Below are positions 36,093 through 46,665 of a DNA stretch of 64,000 nt, piece after piece (the stretch's first letter is position 1; each line of letters starts with the position of its first letter). Source of the DNA: Peribacillus frigoritolerans_B (GTDB taxonomy: Bacteria > Bacillota > Bacilli > Bacillales > DSM-1321); the NCBI RefSeq assembly GCF_044762665.1, contig NZ_JBIWES010000001.1:248001-312000 (forward strand), in the 5' to 3' direction. Position numbers and translations under genes: made by a program. The notes below the pieces were generated by a model, which was not told the origin of the DNA, did no database searches, and was given only the letters and a program-made list of their open reading frames with translations.

Positions 36093-37160
36093 TTATGAGC
36101 GTTTACTATTTAAGTAAATACTTTTAAAACTTTCGCCTGCCTTATCAATAGAAAGGTTTTCTACCAGATACTGGTGAGCATTTTCACTAACCTCATCAAT
36201 TATCGGTCTACTTTTTATTAATCTATTTAAATTATATGTAATATTTTCTACGTCTCGCTTAATAAAGATACCATTATGCCCATCGGTAATTATATCCTTT
36301 AGTCCCCCTTGAGGAGTGCATAGTACAGTTGTCCTAAACTTCATAGCTTCTAAAATAGTATATGGAATTCCCTCTTTCCAACTTGACGGAAGAATATAGA
36401 CATCTGCATTTTTTAAATACTCTTCTTTTTCCTCACCAAATTTCGGTCCTAAGAATTTCACCTTATTTGCCAACTTTTTTTCTTTTATCAATGCTGTGAT
36501 ATCTTTTTCACAAGGGCCCTCACCAATAATATTAACTATAATATCTTTTTCATTAATTTCCGATGCCGCCTTAATTAGTTCTAATACTCCTTTTTCCTTT
36601 ACTAATCTAGCTAAAAATAAAACTGACAATTTTTCATTAAATTTCTTTTTGAGAGGAGTTTCAACAACATCAATAAAATTCGGTAGAACTAATACTCTTT
36701 CTTTCAAAGAAGGGAATAATTGCAAAAAACCTTCTTTTTGATCTGTACTTAAAAAAATAAAACATTTTACTTTTTTAAGTACATTATTAAAAAACCATTT
36801 TAATAGCTTATTATTCAATTTTTCTATATTTTCAAAGGAACCACCATGGAACTGAACAATTATATTCTCATGCCTTAGTCTTGACAATGTTAGAATTAAT
36901 TTTATAAAAGAACCATTATAAATAGAAGGATTGAGATGTATTGCCAGATATTGTTTATCAGCAATTGTTCGAATACTTTTAATCTTTATAATATCGTTTA
37001 TTTTTTTAAATATTTTGCTTTTATTCGAATAGTCTTTAAGTTCATATATATCTGTTTTTACATTTACTCTTTCAAGGGATTTACGTAAAATATTTATGTG
37101 AGTAGCTACACCACCAACAATTTTACGGTTAGGTCCTACAAGAAGTACTTTATGTTCCAT
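36093..37160 (-). CDS. GT4 glycosyltransferase
   Basis: 355 residues, GT-B fold. It starts HKVLLVGPNRKIVGGVATHI; the donor-site motif is SWKEGIPYTILEAMKFRTTV with PQGGLKDII after it (E-x7-E). Substrate cannot be read from sequence. It lies between the heparinase-like gene and another GT4 gene in the same direction. Confidence 0.88.
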   Translation of the reverse strand: MEHKVLLVGPNRKIVGGVATHINILRKSLERVNVKTDIYELKDYSNKSKIFKKINDIIKIKSIRTIADKQYLAIHLNPSIYNGSFIKLILTLSRLRHENIIVQFHGGSFENIEKLNNKLLKWFFNNVLKKVKCFIFLSTDQKEGFLQLFPSLKERVLVLPNFIDVVETPLKKKFNEKLSVLFLARLVKEKGVLELIKAASEINEKDIIVNIIGEGPCEKDITALIKEKKLANKVKFLGPKFGEEKEEYLKNADVYILPSSWKEGIPYTILEAMKFRTTVLCTPQGGLKDIITDGHNGIFIKRDVENITYNLNRLIKSRPIIDEVSENAHQYLVENLSIDKAGESFKSIYLNSKRS

Positions 37161-37182
37161 AATCGTTCATTTCCCTTCCACA

Positions 37183-38307
37183 TTACATATAGATTTCTTC
37201 TAATTTCTTTGTTGTTTGATCAATAGAAAATCTCGCCATTAAATCAATATTTCCTGTTGTAGCCATAGATTTAGATAGGAGTGGATTATCTAATAGTGTA
37301 AGGATATTTTCTGAAATGGCTTCTGAATCTCTGGGGGGAATTATTAACCCATTTTTGTTGTGGGTAACTATTTCTCTTATACTTCCAACATCAGTTGCTA
37401 TTATAGGAGTTGAAGAAGCTATAACTTCCAGTGTAACCAAAGAAAAACCTTCGTATAAAGATGGGAAAACAAATATATCAGTTATTTTTAGCAATTCTGG
37501 AATATCACTTCTATCGCCTAAGAAAATAACGTTTTTTTCTAAACCTTCTTTAATAACATAAGTCTGGAGTTTGTTATAAAGTGATTTATCTAAATCCTTG
37601 TTTCCAATTATTAAAACTTTTATATTGGAATATTTTTCTTTCACTTTTTTTATAGATCTTATCAAATATATTTGGCCCTTTTGTTCAGTAACTCGACCGA
37701 TATTAGTTATTACGATATCCTTTGATTGTAAACCCAGGCTTTTTTTATAACTATCTATTTCAATTGAACTTGCTGAGTATTTTTGAACATCTATTCCATT
37801 GGGAACCAGGGATATTTTCTCTTCACTTATATTCAAATCCTCAACCATATATCTTTTAACTTGTTCTGATATAGCAATATATCCTTTTGTGAACTTTCCT
37901 ATGGCTTTCTCAAATATTCGAGAATATCCCGCAGTGTTATGAATAGTTGTGTATACCCTTTTTACTCTTGTAATCCTAGCAGCTATACGACCGTAGAAAT
38001 CAGGAGATGGACAGTGTGTATGAATGATATCCATTTGATTTTCTCTAATAATTTTAGTTAGTTTAAATATTGTAGAAATTCTATTATTTTTTGGCTTTTT
38101 ATCTATAGAAAAAATCCTTATAGAATTATCTTCTAGTTCACTTTTTATCTTTTTCTCAAGCTCTTTATTTGTTGAACTACCTATAGCACATACATAAACT
38201 TCATATTTTTGTTTATCAATTTTAAGTGCTATGTCAAAAACTAATTTTTCAGCACCAGCTAATGAAAAGCTATTAATTATGTGCATAATTTTTATTTTTG
38301 AATTCAT
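37183..38307 (-). CDS. GT4 glycosyltransferase (EpsD-like)
   Basis: 374 residues, GT-B fold. It starts KIMHIINSFSLAGAEKLVFD; the acceptor side has IIHTHCPSPDFYGRI and the donor side SLYEGFSLVTLEVIASSTPI with DVGSIREIV. It adds one sugar to the lipid-linked repeat unit in the cytoplasm. Confidence 0.88.
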   Translation of the reverse strand: MNSKIKIMHIINSFSLAGAEKLVFDIALKIDKQKYEVYVCAIGSSTNKELEKKIKSELEDNSIRIFSIDKKPKNNRISTIFKLTKIIRENQMDIIHTHCPSPDFYGRIAARITRVKRVYTTIHNTAGYSRIFEKAIGKFTKGYIAISEQVKRYMVEDLNISEEKISLVPNGIDVQKYSASSIEIDSYKKSLGLQSKDIVITNIGRVTEQKGQIYLIRSIKKVKEKYSNIKVLIIGNKDLDKSLYNKLQTYVIKEGLEKNVIFLGDRSDIPELLKITDIFVFPSLYEGFSLVTLEVIASSTPIIATDVGSIREIVTHNKNGLIIPPRDSEAISENILTLLDNPLLSKSMATTGNIDLMARFSIDQTTKKLEEIYM

Positions 38308-38335
38308 TCCTAAACCACCTAATCTAAATGTCCAT

Positions 38336-39511
38336 TTATTTTAATTCTTTATCAAAACTGTTGCTTTTAACATTTGACATTTTGTCGTAAATATTTACAA
38401 GTGCAAATAATAACCAGGTTATTTTGCTATATTCCCATGTTAAGGTTAGTGAAGCCAAAAACCAAATTATCCATACAGTCAGTAAAAAGTATTTATTCGC
38501 ATTATTAAGACTTATAATCTTTTTTATAATTAAATAGATTATTATAAGTAATATAATGAAACCTACTAACCCCAGTTCACCCAACACAGATATATAAATA
38601 TTGTGGGCAACCATATATAAGCCTAACTTTTCACCTAACGCAATCCTAAATGATCCGATTCCAACACCAAGTATCGGATTATCTTTTATTAATTCAAATC
38701 CACCAAACCAAGCATCTTGTCTTGAGTTAAAATCACCTGTACTAAGCTCAGAAGATGTAGTTAATATCCTCTCAGTCGTCGTATCGGGCACTAGAAGTAA
38801 TATGCTATATAGCAAAAAGAACCCAAGAATAATTTTTAGTAAAAATCCTATTTTTTTGCCTTTTTTAAAGTTGGTTAAAAAAAGTATATATATAACTGAG
38901 GCTATTAAGGCCAAAAAGGCAGTCCGTGAACCTGTAAGAAAAACTGCAAATGCCCCTAATAGAATATATACTCTGTTAACATTTATTAAAAAAATACTTT
39001 TTATTCGTAAACTTAGATACCAAGATACTGTTATACTAATTACCAAAATGATTCCTAATTCATTAGGATCAAAGGCACCCGCAGAAAACCTCTCATTATA
39101 TGGGTTATTGTTTGAGAAATAACTATTTATTATTCCAATACTTGAGACCCAGCCACCGAAAACAAAACTTTGAAGCAAATTCATCAAGACTTCTTCCTGT
39201 TTTACAATTTGACTCATTAGTAAAAACATTAAAAAGAGTTGAAATGCTGTAAAAATTAATATAAAAGAATGAGGTTTGTTTATACTCCAAAAAAAGCTGC
39301 AGGTCACCCAAAAAACAAAAATTGTAATATATAAATAATAAATATTTATTTTATATATGTAACCACGGGAAATAATATAGATTAAAGATGTAACTAAAAA
39401 TAAAAAGCCTGATATTTTACTTACCGCACCAAGACCACTTACAACAAACATATCCTCCCAGGGTAAAGTGAAGATAAATATATATAAAAACCAGTAAGCT
39501 ATTTTTTTCAT
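38336..39511 (-). CDS. O-antigen ligase/polymerase-type membrane protein (Wzy-like)
   Basis: 391 residues with about eleven membrane helices and one long outer loop that holds FNSRQDAWFGGFELIKDNPI-LGVGIG and AHNIYISVLGELGLVGF, the Wzy_C motif. It most likely joins repeat units outside the membrane. AAGGAG precedes the start. Confidence 0.85.
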   Translation of the reverse strand: MKKIAYWFLYIFIFTLPWEDMFVVSGLGAVSKISGFLFLVTSLIYIISRGYIYKINIYYLYITIFVFWVTCSFFWSINKPHSFILIFTAFQLFLMFLLMSQIVKQEEVLMNLLQSFVFGGWVSSIGIINSYFSNNNPYNERFSAGAFDPNELGIILVISITVSWYLSLRIKSIFLINVNRVYILLGAFAVFLTGSRTAFLALIASVIYILFLTNFKKGKKIGFLLKIILGFFLLYSILLLVPDTTTERILTTSSELSTGDFNSRQDAWFGGFELIKDNPILGVGIGSFRIALGEKLGLYMVAHNIYISVLGELGLVGFIILLIIIYLIIKKIISLNNANKYFLLTVWIIWFLASLTLTWEYSKITWLLFALVNIYDKMSNVKSNSFDKELK

Positions 39512-39639
39512 TAATACTCCTTAACTACAAAGTCCTTAAACAAGTAAAGTTAATATTTAAAAAACATCATTTAAGAGACGAATGTATAACAACTATTTTC
39601 ACTTCGGCTTTGTTATTCTCCATAGTATAAATGTATATT

Positions 39640-40896
39640 TCAAAAACCAAAGTAGTTTTTTTTCTTTAAAAAAATAGGGACAACATATAAGATAATCAAA
39701 AAAATCAATTGACAAATTAGACTTGTCCATGCCGCACCAACCCAACCAAATTCAGGAATTAAGAACATATTTATAATAATGCTTAATACTAAAATAAATA
39801 CTTGGCCATATGTGCGAACTTTCTGTTTCCCACTCCCAGTAAGTGCGTCTGCAAAAGGATATTGCAGTCCTTGAATTACAAGTAAAAAACTTAAAATTCT
39901 AACTGCTTTAACTGCTTCTTCGAATTCCTTTCCCATTAACCCTACAATGAATGGTGCAGATATCCAAATTGCTATTACTATTATTAAGGAATAGGCTAAA
40001 ATTAAAGGTAGTATTTTAAATGCTATCCTTCTAGATTTTAAATATCCGCCTTCCTCAAAATTCACAAATTTAGGATAAACAGCTCCCAAAAAGGCTAACA
40101 TCGGTAAAAATGCCATACTGGTAATTCTTTGGGCTACACTATATATACCTGTAGACTCAACTGAACTAAATTTAGTAATCATAGTTTTATCTATATCACT
40201 CAAACCATTAGTTGCAAACCCAGCAAAAGCAAAGTGTATACCAACCTTAAAAATATTTCTAACTCCCGAAAAATTAAAACTTATACGACCATATTTTTTA
40301 ATTAAGGTAGCCAAAGCAATTATTCCCGTTAATAAATAACAAGCCATATAATAAATAGACCATTCTATTACCGCTCCATTAAAAATAGTTAATAGAAAAA
40401 TTGAAAATAACTGTAAAACACCCAAAAGCACCTCTAGGTATGTGTTATATTTCAAAGTACCTAGTGAAATATTGACAGCTTTATTAATACTAATTAGAAC
40501 TCCACCTAAAAACACTCCAATACTAATAAATATTGATATTATAATAGGTGTTTTCAAATAAAAGGATATAATTATCACGAGAAATACACCGAGAGGTAAA
40601 ACGAAAAGACTACTTACTAGGTTATTACCTATAGCCCTTGAAACAGGATTTTTTTTTGAAATATCCTCAATCACTAAGTTATAAGCACCTAGGTAAACAA
40701 AAGGAGCTATTATACCTACAACTGCCAGATATGAAGAAAACATTCCAAACTCTTCTACTCCTAACTCCTTAGCTAGAAATATAAATGTAATAGCCTGAAG
40801 CCCAATTTTAGATAGGTACCCAAGCAACATCCAACCTGTATTTTCAGCAATTTTGCTTTTTTTTATCTGAGGAAATTTTTTTCTTAAAAACAGCAT
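39640..40896 (-). CDS. Polysaccharide flippase (Wzx, MOP superfamily)
   Basis: 418 residues with twelve or more membrane helices. It starts near NTGWMLLGYLSKIGLQAITF and has SDIDKTMITKFSSVESTGIY in the middle, typical of Wzx. It moves the lipid-linked repeat unit across the membrane for the Wzy-like polymerase beside it. The start at 40896 has AAAGGTG in front; a TTG six codons earlier lacks one. Confidence 0.88.
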   Translation of the reverse strand: MLFLRKKFPQIKKSKIAENTGWMLLGYLSKIGLQAITFIFLAKELGVEEFGMFSSYLAVVGIIAPFVYLGAYNLVIEDISKKNPVSRAIGNNLVSSLFVLPLGVFLVIIISFYLKTPIIISIFISIGVFLGGVLISINKAVNISLGTLKYNTYLEVLLGVLQLFSIFLLTIFNGAVIEWSIYYMACYLLTGIIALATLIKKYGRISFNFSGVRNIFKVGIHFAFAGFATNGLSDIDKTMITKFSSVESTGIYSVAQRITSMAFLPMLAFLGAVYPKFVNFEEGGYLKSRRIAFKILPLILAYSLIIVIAIWISAPFIVGLMGKEFEEAVKAVRILSFLLVIQGLQYPFADALTGSGKQKVRTYGQVFILVLSIIINMFLIPEFGWVGAAWTSLICQLIFLIILYVVPIFLKKKNYFGF

Positions 40897-41066
40897 AAAG
40901 TACACCTTTTCCAATTAACCTGATTGATCAATTACCCTTCGATAAGTTGAAAGAGTTACTAGTTTGGCATTTTTAAACAAATCAAAATTAAGTATAGTTA
41001 AAAAGCTTCTATTTTTATATAGCCATAAACAAGGATTTTACTATGAGAATAAGTTCTTGGTGAACA

Positions 41067-41951
41067 TTATTTTGGTAAAGAATAATTACCTACCTTTTCT
41101 TCTAAAAACTCTAATAGGTTTTTTCTGATTTCTCTATCTTGTAAAGCAAACTCAATCGTAGTTTTCACAAACCCAATTTTTTCGCCAACATCATACCTCT
41201 TACCTTCAAAATCGTAAGCAAAAACTTGTTGTATTTGGTTTAACTTTTGTATCGCATCTGTTAATTGAATTTCTCCTCCTGCACCAGCTTCCTGCTGATC
41301 AAGAAAACTGAAGATTCCAGGGGTAAGAATATATCGTCCCATTATTGCTAAATTAGAAGGGGCTGTTCCTAATGCTGGTTTTTCTACAAAGTTTTCAACT
41401 TGGTAAAGTCGGCCATCTTGAAAAGCAGGGTCAATTATTCCATAGCGATTCGTTTCTTCATTAGGTACAGTTTGAACTCCAATTATAGAATGATTTGTTT
41501 CTTCATACTGATTAATCAGCTGCTTTAAGCATGGAGTCTCACTCTGTACAATATCATCACCTAAAAGTACAGCAAAAGGCTCATTCCCAATAAATTTACG
41601 TGCACACCATACTGCATGACCTAATCCTTTAGGCTCCTTTTGTCTAATGTAATGAATATTCGCAAGGTTATTAGAGTACTGTACCTTATTGAGCAATTCT
41701 ACCTTTCCTTTTTCGATTAGATTTTGTTCAAGTTCAGGAGCAAAATCAAAATGATCTTCAATTGCACGTTTGCCTTTTCCAGTTACGATTATAATATCTT
41801 CTATTCCTGATGCAACGGCTTCCTCAACTATGTACTGAATCGTTGGTTTATCAACAATTGGGAGCATCTCTTTTGGCATCGCTTTTGTAGCAGGTAAAAA
41901 CCGAGTACCCAAACCAGCCGCCGGAATTATTGCTTTTCTGACTTTCTTCAA
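41067..41951 (-). CDS. galU: UTP-glucose-1-phosphate uridylyltransferase
   Basis: 294 residues. It starts KAIIPAAGLGTRFLPATKAM and PKEMLPIVDKPTIQYIVEEA, with FAVLLGDDIV as the metal site and NFVEKP further on. Makes UDP-glucose. Starts with TTG behind AAGGAGG. A chromosomal gtaB is likely elsewhere, so this may be a dedicated cluster copy. Confidence 0.94.
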   Translation of the reverse strand: MKKVRKAIIPAAGLGTRFLPATKAMPKEMLPIVDKPTIQYIVEEAVASGIEDIIIVTGKGKRAIEDHFDFAPELEQNLIEKGKVELLNKVQYSNNLANIHYIRQKEPKGLGHAVWCARKFIGNEPFAVLLGDDIVQSETPCLKQLINQYEETNHSIIGVQTVPNEETNRYGIIDPAFQDGRLYQVENFVEKPALGTAPSNLAIMGRYILTPGIFSFLDQQEAGAGGEIQLTDAIQKLNQIQQVFAYDFEGKRYDVGEKIGFVKTTIEFALQDREIRKNLLEFLEEKVGNYSLPK

Positions 41952-41969
41952 GAATATTCCTCCTTAAAT

Positions 41970-43796
41970 CTATTTCACTACCGAAAATGTTTTGTTCTTT
42001 CTCCTATTAGCTAAATTTATTACGAATTCTTTAAGTTCTGTTAAAGATAGAGTATCATGTGCGCTTAGCAGGTACTGTATTTCCTCTTCCTGTTCTAATA
42101 CTGCTTTTCCAATAAAGATTTTAGGGAACACAGCTTCACTATGAATCTCTTTCTCCCCTAATAGTTCTTCATACATTTTCTCACCAGGTCTGATTCCTGA
42201 ATATTCAATTCCAATTTCCTCAACTGTATAACCCGAAAGTTGTATAAGATTTGTCGCTAATTCTACAATCTTAACAGGTTCACCCATATCAAGAACGAAA
42301 ATCTCTCCTCCCCGAGCCAAAGAACTTGCCTGAATGACTAATCTAGATGCTTCGGGTATGGTCATAAAATACCTTGTCATATCTGGATGGGTTACAGTGA
42401 CTGGTCCACCTGCCTGGATTTGTTTTTTAAATAAAGGAATGACACTCCCCCTGCTGCCTAAAACATTTCCGAAGCGAACCGCAACAAATTTTGTTGAGCT
42501 ATTTTTCGCTAACTGCTGGATGATCATTTCAGCAATCCGCTTGGTCGATCCCATGACGTTTGTTGGGTTAACGGCTTTATCAGATGAAATCATCACAAAT
42601 GCCCCCACACCAAAAGTATCAGCGGCTTCTGCAACATTCTTTGTACCAAAAACATTATTCTTAATTGCTTCACGAGGGTTGTACTCCATTAGTGGAACAT
42701 GTTTGTGGGCAGCCGCATGGTAAACAACATCAGGTTGGTAGGTTTCCATCACTTCAAAAATCCTATCGCGATCTTGAATATCTGCGATGACAGGTATGAT
42801 CTCAATTTGATCGGCATATAACTTTTTTAGTTCCATATCAATCTGATAAATGCTATTTTCTCCATGTCCTAAGAGAATAAGTTTTCCCGGTGAGAATCTA
42901 CATATTTGACGGCAAATCTCTGAACCTATTGAGCCCCCAGACCCAGTAACCAAGATCGTCTTGCCCGTTACATATTCAGATATACTAGTTATATCCAATT
43001 CAACGGGTTCTCTTCCTAAAAGATCCTCTACTTCCACTTCTTTAAACTGATTAACGGCTACTTTTCCTAACATAATATCTTCAAGCATCGGCATGATTTG
43101 TGTTTTTGCATTTGTTTTCACACATTCATCAAAAATGACCTTCAATTCTTTCTTACTTAATGAAGGTATCGCAATGACAATATTATCTATATGATATTTT
43201 TCAACCATTTCAGGGATATGTGTAGAATTACCCACAACGGGTATACCTAAAATGTCTAGCTTATCTTTTTTTGGATCATCATCTATGAATGCTACTGGTT
43301 TTAGTTCCGTATCATGATTATTAAGAAGTTGACGTACAACCATGGTTCCAGCAGAACCCGCCCCGATTACCAATGTGTTTCTGGTTTCCTTTTGCTTATT
43401 TATCAAACGGTCACGAAGCATTCTCCACGAAAAGCGGGAACCACCAATTAGGATGACATGCATCATCCAGGTCAATGCCATAGCTCTTACGTAAACATCT
43501 TGAAAAACCATTAACTGGATGGCGATTACAGTAATAACCGATAGGCTTACGGCTTTAACAATGGACAGTAACTCTCCAATACTTGCATACTCCCAAGCCT
43601 TCTTATACAGTTTATAAATAGAAGCGAAAAAATGATGGCTGATTAATAGAGAGACTGATGTGACTAATAGTGTTGGTAATTTAAATATTTCTAAATAGGG
43701 ATACAAGAATAAATAACTTACATAAATGGCCGATAATACTATTAATGAGTCTAATAGGGCCAGGAGTGTTAATCGTTTTCGGTAGGCCAACCACAT
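41970..43796 (-). CDS. epsC: UDP-GlcNAc 4,6-dehydratase, membrane bound (EpsC/CapD-like)
   Basis: 608 residues. Four N-terminal membrane helices are followed by a first Rossmann unit (LVIGAGSAGTMVVRQLL) and the dehydratase proper with TGSGGSIGSEICRQI. The active-site block is MISSDKAVNPTNVMGSTKR, with Met in place of the usual Tyr, as in the PglF/FlaA1 group. It makes the 4-keto sugar used by the aminotransferase at 28816-29979. The start at 43796 has AAGGGGGAA in front; the longer frame adds ten residues. Confidence 0.93.
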   Translation of the reverse strand: MWLAYRKRLTLLALLDSLIVLSAIYVSYLFLYPYLEIFKLPTLLVTSVSLLISHHFFASIYKLYKKAWEYASIGELLSIVKAVSLSVITVIAIQLMVFQDVYVRAMALTWMMHVILIGGSRFSWRMLRDRLINKQKETRNTLVIGAGSAGTMVVRQLLNNHDTELKPVAFIDDDPKKDKLDILGIPVVGNSTHIPEMVEKYHIDNIVIAIPSLSKKELKVIFDECVKTNAKTQIMPMLEDIMLGKVAVNQFKEVEVEDLLGREPVELDITSISEYVTGKTILVTGSGGSIGSEICRQICRFSPGKLILLGHGENSIYQIDMELKKLYADQIEIIPVIADIQDRDRIFEVMETYQPDVVYHAAAHKHVPLMEYNPREAIKNNVFGTKNVAEAADTFGVGAFVMISSDKAVNPTNVMGSTKRIAEMIIQQLAKNSSTKFVAVRFGNVLGSRGSVIPLFKKQIQAGGPVTVTHPDMTRYFMTIPEASRLVIQASSLARGGEIFVLDMGEPVKIVELATNLIQLSGYTVEEIGIEYSGIRPGEKMYEELLGEKEIHSEAVFPKIFIGKAVLEQEEEIQYLLSAHDTLSLTELKEFVINLANRRKNKTFSVVK

Positions 43797-44037
43797 TTCC
43801 CCCTTAAATATTGTTTGATTTCTCACTAAAATACAGTATTTAAAGCATTGTATTCTATTTCACATACATTAAAATGTCCTTATAATCTAAGGGCTATTTG
43901 TCGTTGAAAAAAGTCTCTATGTAAATGAGTAGTTTATCAATTTAAATTGTTCATCCCAATAACTATTTAACGTAGAACTTTACATGAAGACAAAATTTTT
44001 TTATAATGTTGAAAGCGTTTCCTTAATATCTAATATT

Positions 44038-44802
44038 CTAAAAGATTCCTAATATTTTCTTTTTGAATGGCACAGGTTTTTCAACAGCAGGTCTTTGGTC
44101 CTTTAATAATTGTTCAGCATTTTCTTTGAAATAAAATGTACGTTCTATCCCATATGCTTTTGTAATTGTTTCATAGGCTTGTTGTAACGTGAACCCTCTA
44201 GATCCTAAATTATGTGCATCTGTTGCAATAAAATGAGTTAAATTGTGCTCAATTATTTTTTTTGAAAACGATTTAACATTTTTCCCAAAGAGACCGATAA
44301 TACTACCAGAGGTAAGTTGAGTTAACGCACCCTCCTGAACCAATTCAAATAATAGTTTATGATTCTCGATCAATTCTTTATTTCTCTCCGGATGTACGAT
44401 AATCGGTGTTATTCCTTTAATTAACAGCTCATAAATCACTTCTTGTGTATATGTAGGAACCTTTCCCGACGGAAGCTCTAGCAGCAAATATGTATTGTTA
44501 TCATCTAGCGTTAGGATTTCTTTCTTTTCAAGTGAATTAAATATGTCCCGATGAATTCTTACTTCTTGTCCGAGATGAATGGTTAGAGGAATGTTGTTTT
44601 GTTGTAAGCTCTCATTTAACCTCACTGCACGGTCAATGATGTTATTTTTAACATTTACATATTTCTCATTTAAGTGATGTGGCGTTGCATATAAATGGGT
44701 GATTCCAGCTTCTACCGCTTTCTTTGCCATGTCCATGCTTTCCTTCATGTCCGCAGATCCATCATCCACCCCTGGTAGAATGTGACAATGTATGTCAATC
44801 AA
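44038..44802 (-). CDS. Tyrosine-protein phosphatase, PHP type (CpsB/YwqE)
   Basis: 254 residues if started at the TTG giving MIDIHCHILPGVDDG, the same length as B. subtilis YwqE. The metal-binding HCH motif at the front, ATPHH near residue 40, and VHPER and TDAHN later define the manganese-dependent PHP phosphatase. It dephosphorylates the C-terminal tyrosines of the neighbouring kinase. A GTG three codons earlier would be too close to the GGAAG site. Confidence 0.9.
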   Translation of the reverse strand: MIDIHCHILPGVDDGSADMKESMDMAKKAVEAGITHLYATPHHLNEKYVNVKNNIIDRAVRLNESLQQNNIPLTIHLGQEVRIHRDIFNSLEKKEILTLDDNNTYLLLELPSGKVPTYTQEVIYELLIKGITPIIVHPERNKELIENHKLLFELVQEGALTQLTSGSIIGLFGKNVKSFSKKIIEHNLTHFIATDAHNLGSRGFTLQQAYETITKAYGIERTFYFKENAEQLLKDQRPAVEKPVPFKKKILGIF

Positions 44803-44943
44803 ATTTCTCACACTTCCTTTTATAAAAACGAGATAATGGGCTTATTACTAAGAAATCATATAGGAATTATTACCCTGACTAATAGTAGCATATAAAACTG
44901 CCATTAAACAGGGTGTTATTTTGTCGAATTTTGTTTAATTTCA

Positions 44944-45621
44944 TTAAGATTGATAGTAATAATAATTGCTGTTATCTGTTTCTACACCATTCAATACAAC
45001 TCCAAGCAAGGATCTATTAGCTTTCACTAAAAGCTCCTTTGCTTTTACTGCACTTTGTTTGTTTGTCTTGCCGCTCGCCACTACCATGATCACGCCATCA
45101 CATTTATTGGCTACAATTTGGGAATCCGGCACTACAAGAACGGGCGGTGTATCAAAAATGATATAATCATACATTTCTTTTAATTCATCAATCGCTGTTT
45201 CTATCGCTTTGGAATTTAATAATTCCGAAGGGTTAGGCGGTATTGGTCCACTCGTCAGAATTTCCAGATTAGGCACATTCGTTTTCATAAGTGCTTTTTC
45301 TATGCTCATTTTCTTCGTTAGCACACTCGTAAGTCCCTCTATATTACTAAGGCTAAAAGCATAATGAACGGATGGTTTCCTTAAGTCTGCATCCACAAGC
45401 AAAACTTTTTTCTCCTCCTGTGCCAAAACGATGGCGAGGTTGGCAGCTGTGGTCGATTTACCATCATTAGGCTCCGAAGAAGTTACCACGATGGTTTGTA
45501 TGTCTTTATCCACTGAGGAAAATTGAATATTCGTTCTAATTAATCGATATTGTTCAGTTATAGGTGACTTTGGATTAGTCTGTGCAATCAAATTCACCTG
45601 TTTTTTCTCTTTACTCCTCAA
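44944..45621 (-). CDS. epsB: Tyrosine autokinase of polysaccharide synthesis (CpsD/EpsB-like)
   Basis: 225 residues, BY-kinase. Walker A SSEPNDGKSTTAANLA (residues 48-63), Walker A' LLVDADLRKPS (74-84) and Walker B YIIFDTPPVLV are present. The protein ends in a tyrosine cluster NYYYYQS, the autophosphorylation site. The transmembrane activator is the separate Wzz-like protein 44 bases upstream. Starts with TTG behind GGAAG. Confidence 0.93.
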   Translation of the reverse strand: MRSKEKKQVNLIAQTNPKSPITEQYRLIRTNIQFSSVDKDIQTIVVTSSEPNDGKSTTAANLAIVLAQEEKKVLLVDADLRKPSVHYAFSLSNIEGLTSVLTKKMSIEKALMKTNVPNLEILTSGPIPPNPSELLNSKAIETAIDELKEMYDYIIFDTPPVLVVPDSQIVANKCDGVIMVVASGKTNKQSAVKAKELLVKANRSLLGVVLNGVETDNSNYYYYQS

Positions 45622-45664
45622 AAATCCCGCTTCCTTTCCTACTACTTTTTATCCGGATTATCCT

Positions 45665-46348
45665 TTATTTATGTACCTGTGTAATCTTTTGAATCGATCC
45701 AAGTATAGGTAATTCTAAAAGTCTCTCAATATCTTCCTCGTCCTTGATCGTATTGTCCATATACTCCAGTAGAAATGCCAAGCCGACTCCAGCCATTAAT
45801 CCTACCACCACCGCAAGAGCAATATTCAGCTCTGGATTAGGTTTTATAGGACTAGGATTCTCCTTAATTTCTGCCTTGGCAAGAACGCTAACATTGTCGA
45901 CGTTCATAATATCCTTAATTTCTTTTTGGAAGGTTTCAGAAACCGTGTTTGCGATTTCGACTGCCTTCGATGGATTACTATCTTGAACCATTAAAGAGAA
46001 GACTTGCGAATTTTCTTGACTGTTAATCGTGATTTTTTTACTAAGTTGGTCTACGCTTTGGTCTAGTTCAAGCTCATCAATTACCTTCTCCAAAATGGCA
46101 GGGCTTTTTATGATCACACTGTATGTATTGATCATGTCAATATTCGATTTGATTTGAATCGAGTCCAATTGGTTTTCCGATTGTTTCTGATTAACCAAGA
46201 TCTGTGTTGAAGATTGGTAAACGGGTGTTAATAAGAAATAAGAAATTGACCCACTAATCAAAGCGGCAATTAATGTCAGCAGCATGATTAGCTTCCAACG
46301 TTTCTTTAATGTTTTAAAAATATCTTTAATACTAATAGTTTCTTCCAT
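45665..46348 (-). CDS. epsA: Wzz/YveK-type chain-length determinant and kinase activator (EpsA-like)
   Basis: 227 residues with two membrane helices (about 17-37 and 172-193) enclosing an outer Wzz domain. The C-terminal cytoplasmic tail activates the tyrosine kinase encoded next. AGGAGG precedes the ATG. It is the first gene of the leftward polysaccharide operon. Confidence 0.92.
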   Translation of the reverse strand: MEETISIKDIFKTLKKRWKLIMLLTLIAALISGSISYFLLTPVYQSSTQILVNQKQSENQLDSIQIKSNIDMINTYSVIIKSPAILEKVIDELELDQSVDQLSKKITINSQENSQVFSLMVQDSNPSKAVEIANTVSETFQKEIKDIMNVDNVSVLAKAEIKENPSPIKPNPELNIALAVVVGLMAGVGLAFLLEYMDNTIKDEEDIERLLELPILGSIQKITQVHK

Positions 46349-46383
46349 TTCATCCTCCTGATATGTTAAAAATGACCTATTGC

Positions 46384-46389
46384 ATTATA
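46384..46389 (-). promoter_or_regulatory. Extended -10 promoter element of the polysaccharide operon
   Basis: The reverse strand reads TGGTATAAT 36-41 bases before the first gene. The -35 region is poor. ATTCTTT, one base off the SinR consensus GTTCTYT, occurs on the reverse strand at 46448-46454 and on the forward strand at 46519-46525; these are weak matches. Confidence 0.5.
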
Positions 46390-46665
46390 CCATACTATTA
46401 CCTAGTTTTTATGTATTTTTAAGGGAATTTACATGAAACTTACAATCAAAGAATACTTTTCAAATGCCAAAGTAATTTTACAAAAAAGAAAACAGCAATA
46501 CAAAAGAAATAATTGCTGATTCTTTAAATATTGTATTGATCACATTTATATAACCCATTTTCCAAAATATTTGTGACTTAAATTTTAATAAACCTAACTA
46601 AATGCCTACCAAAACAGAAAAATCCGTTTATACATATAATTGTGTCAAGTATTTTAGTGCCTATT

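Noticed and set aside
43797..44037. Possible EAR antitermination element between phosphatase and dehydratase genes
   Set aside because: I could not find its conserved pseudoknot pattern by eye, so it is not called; a covariance model search would decide.
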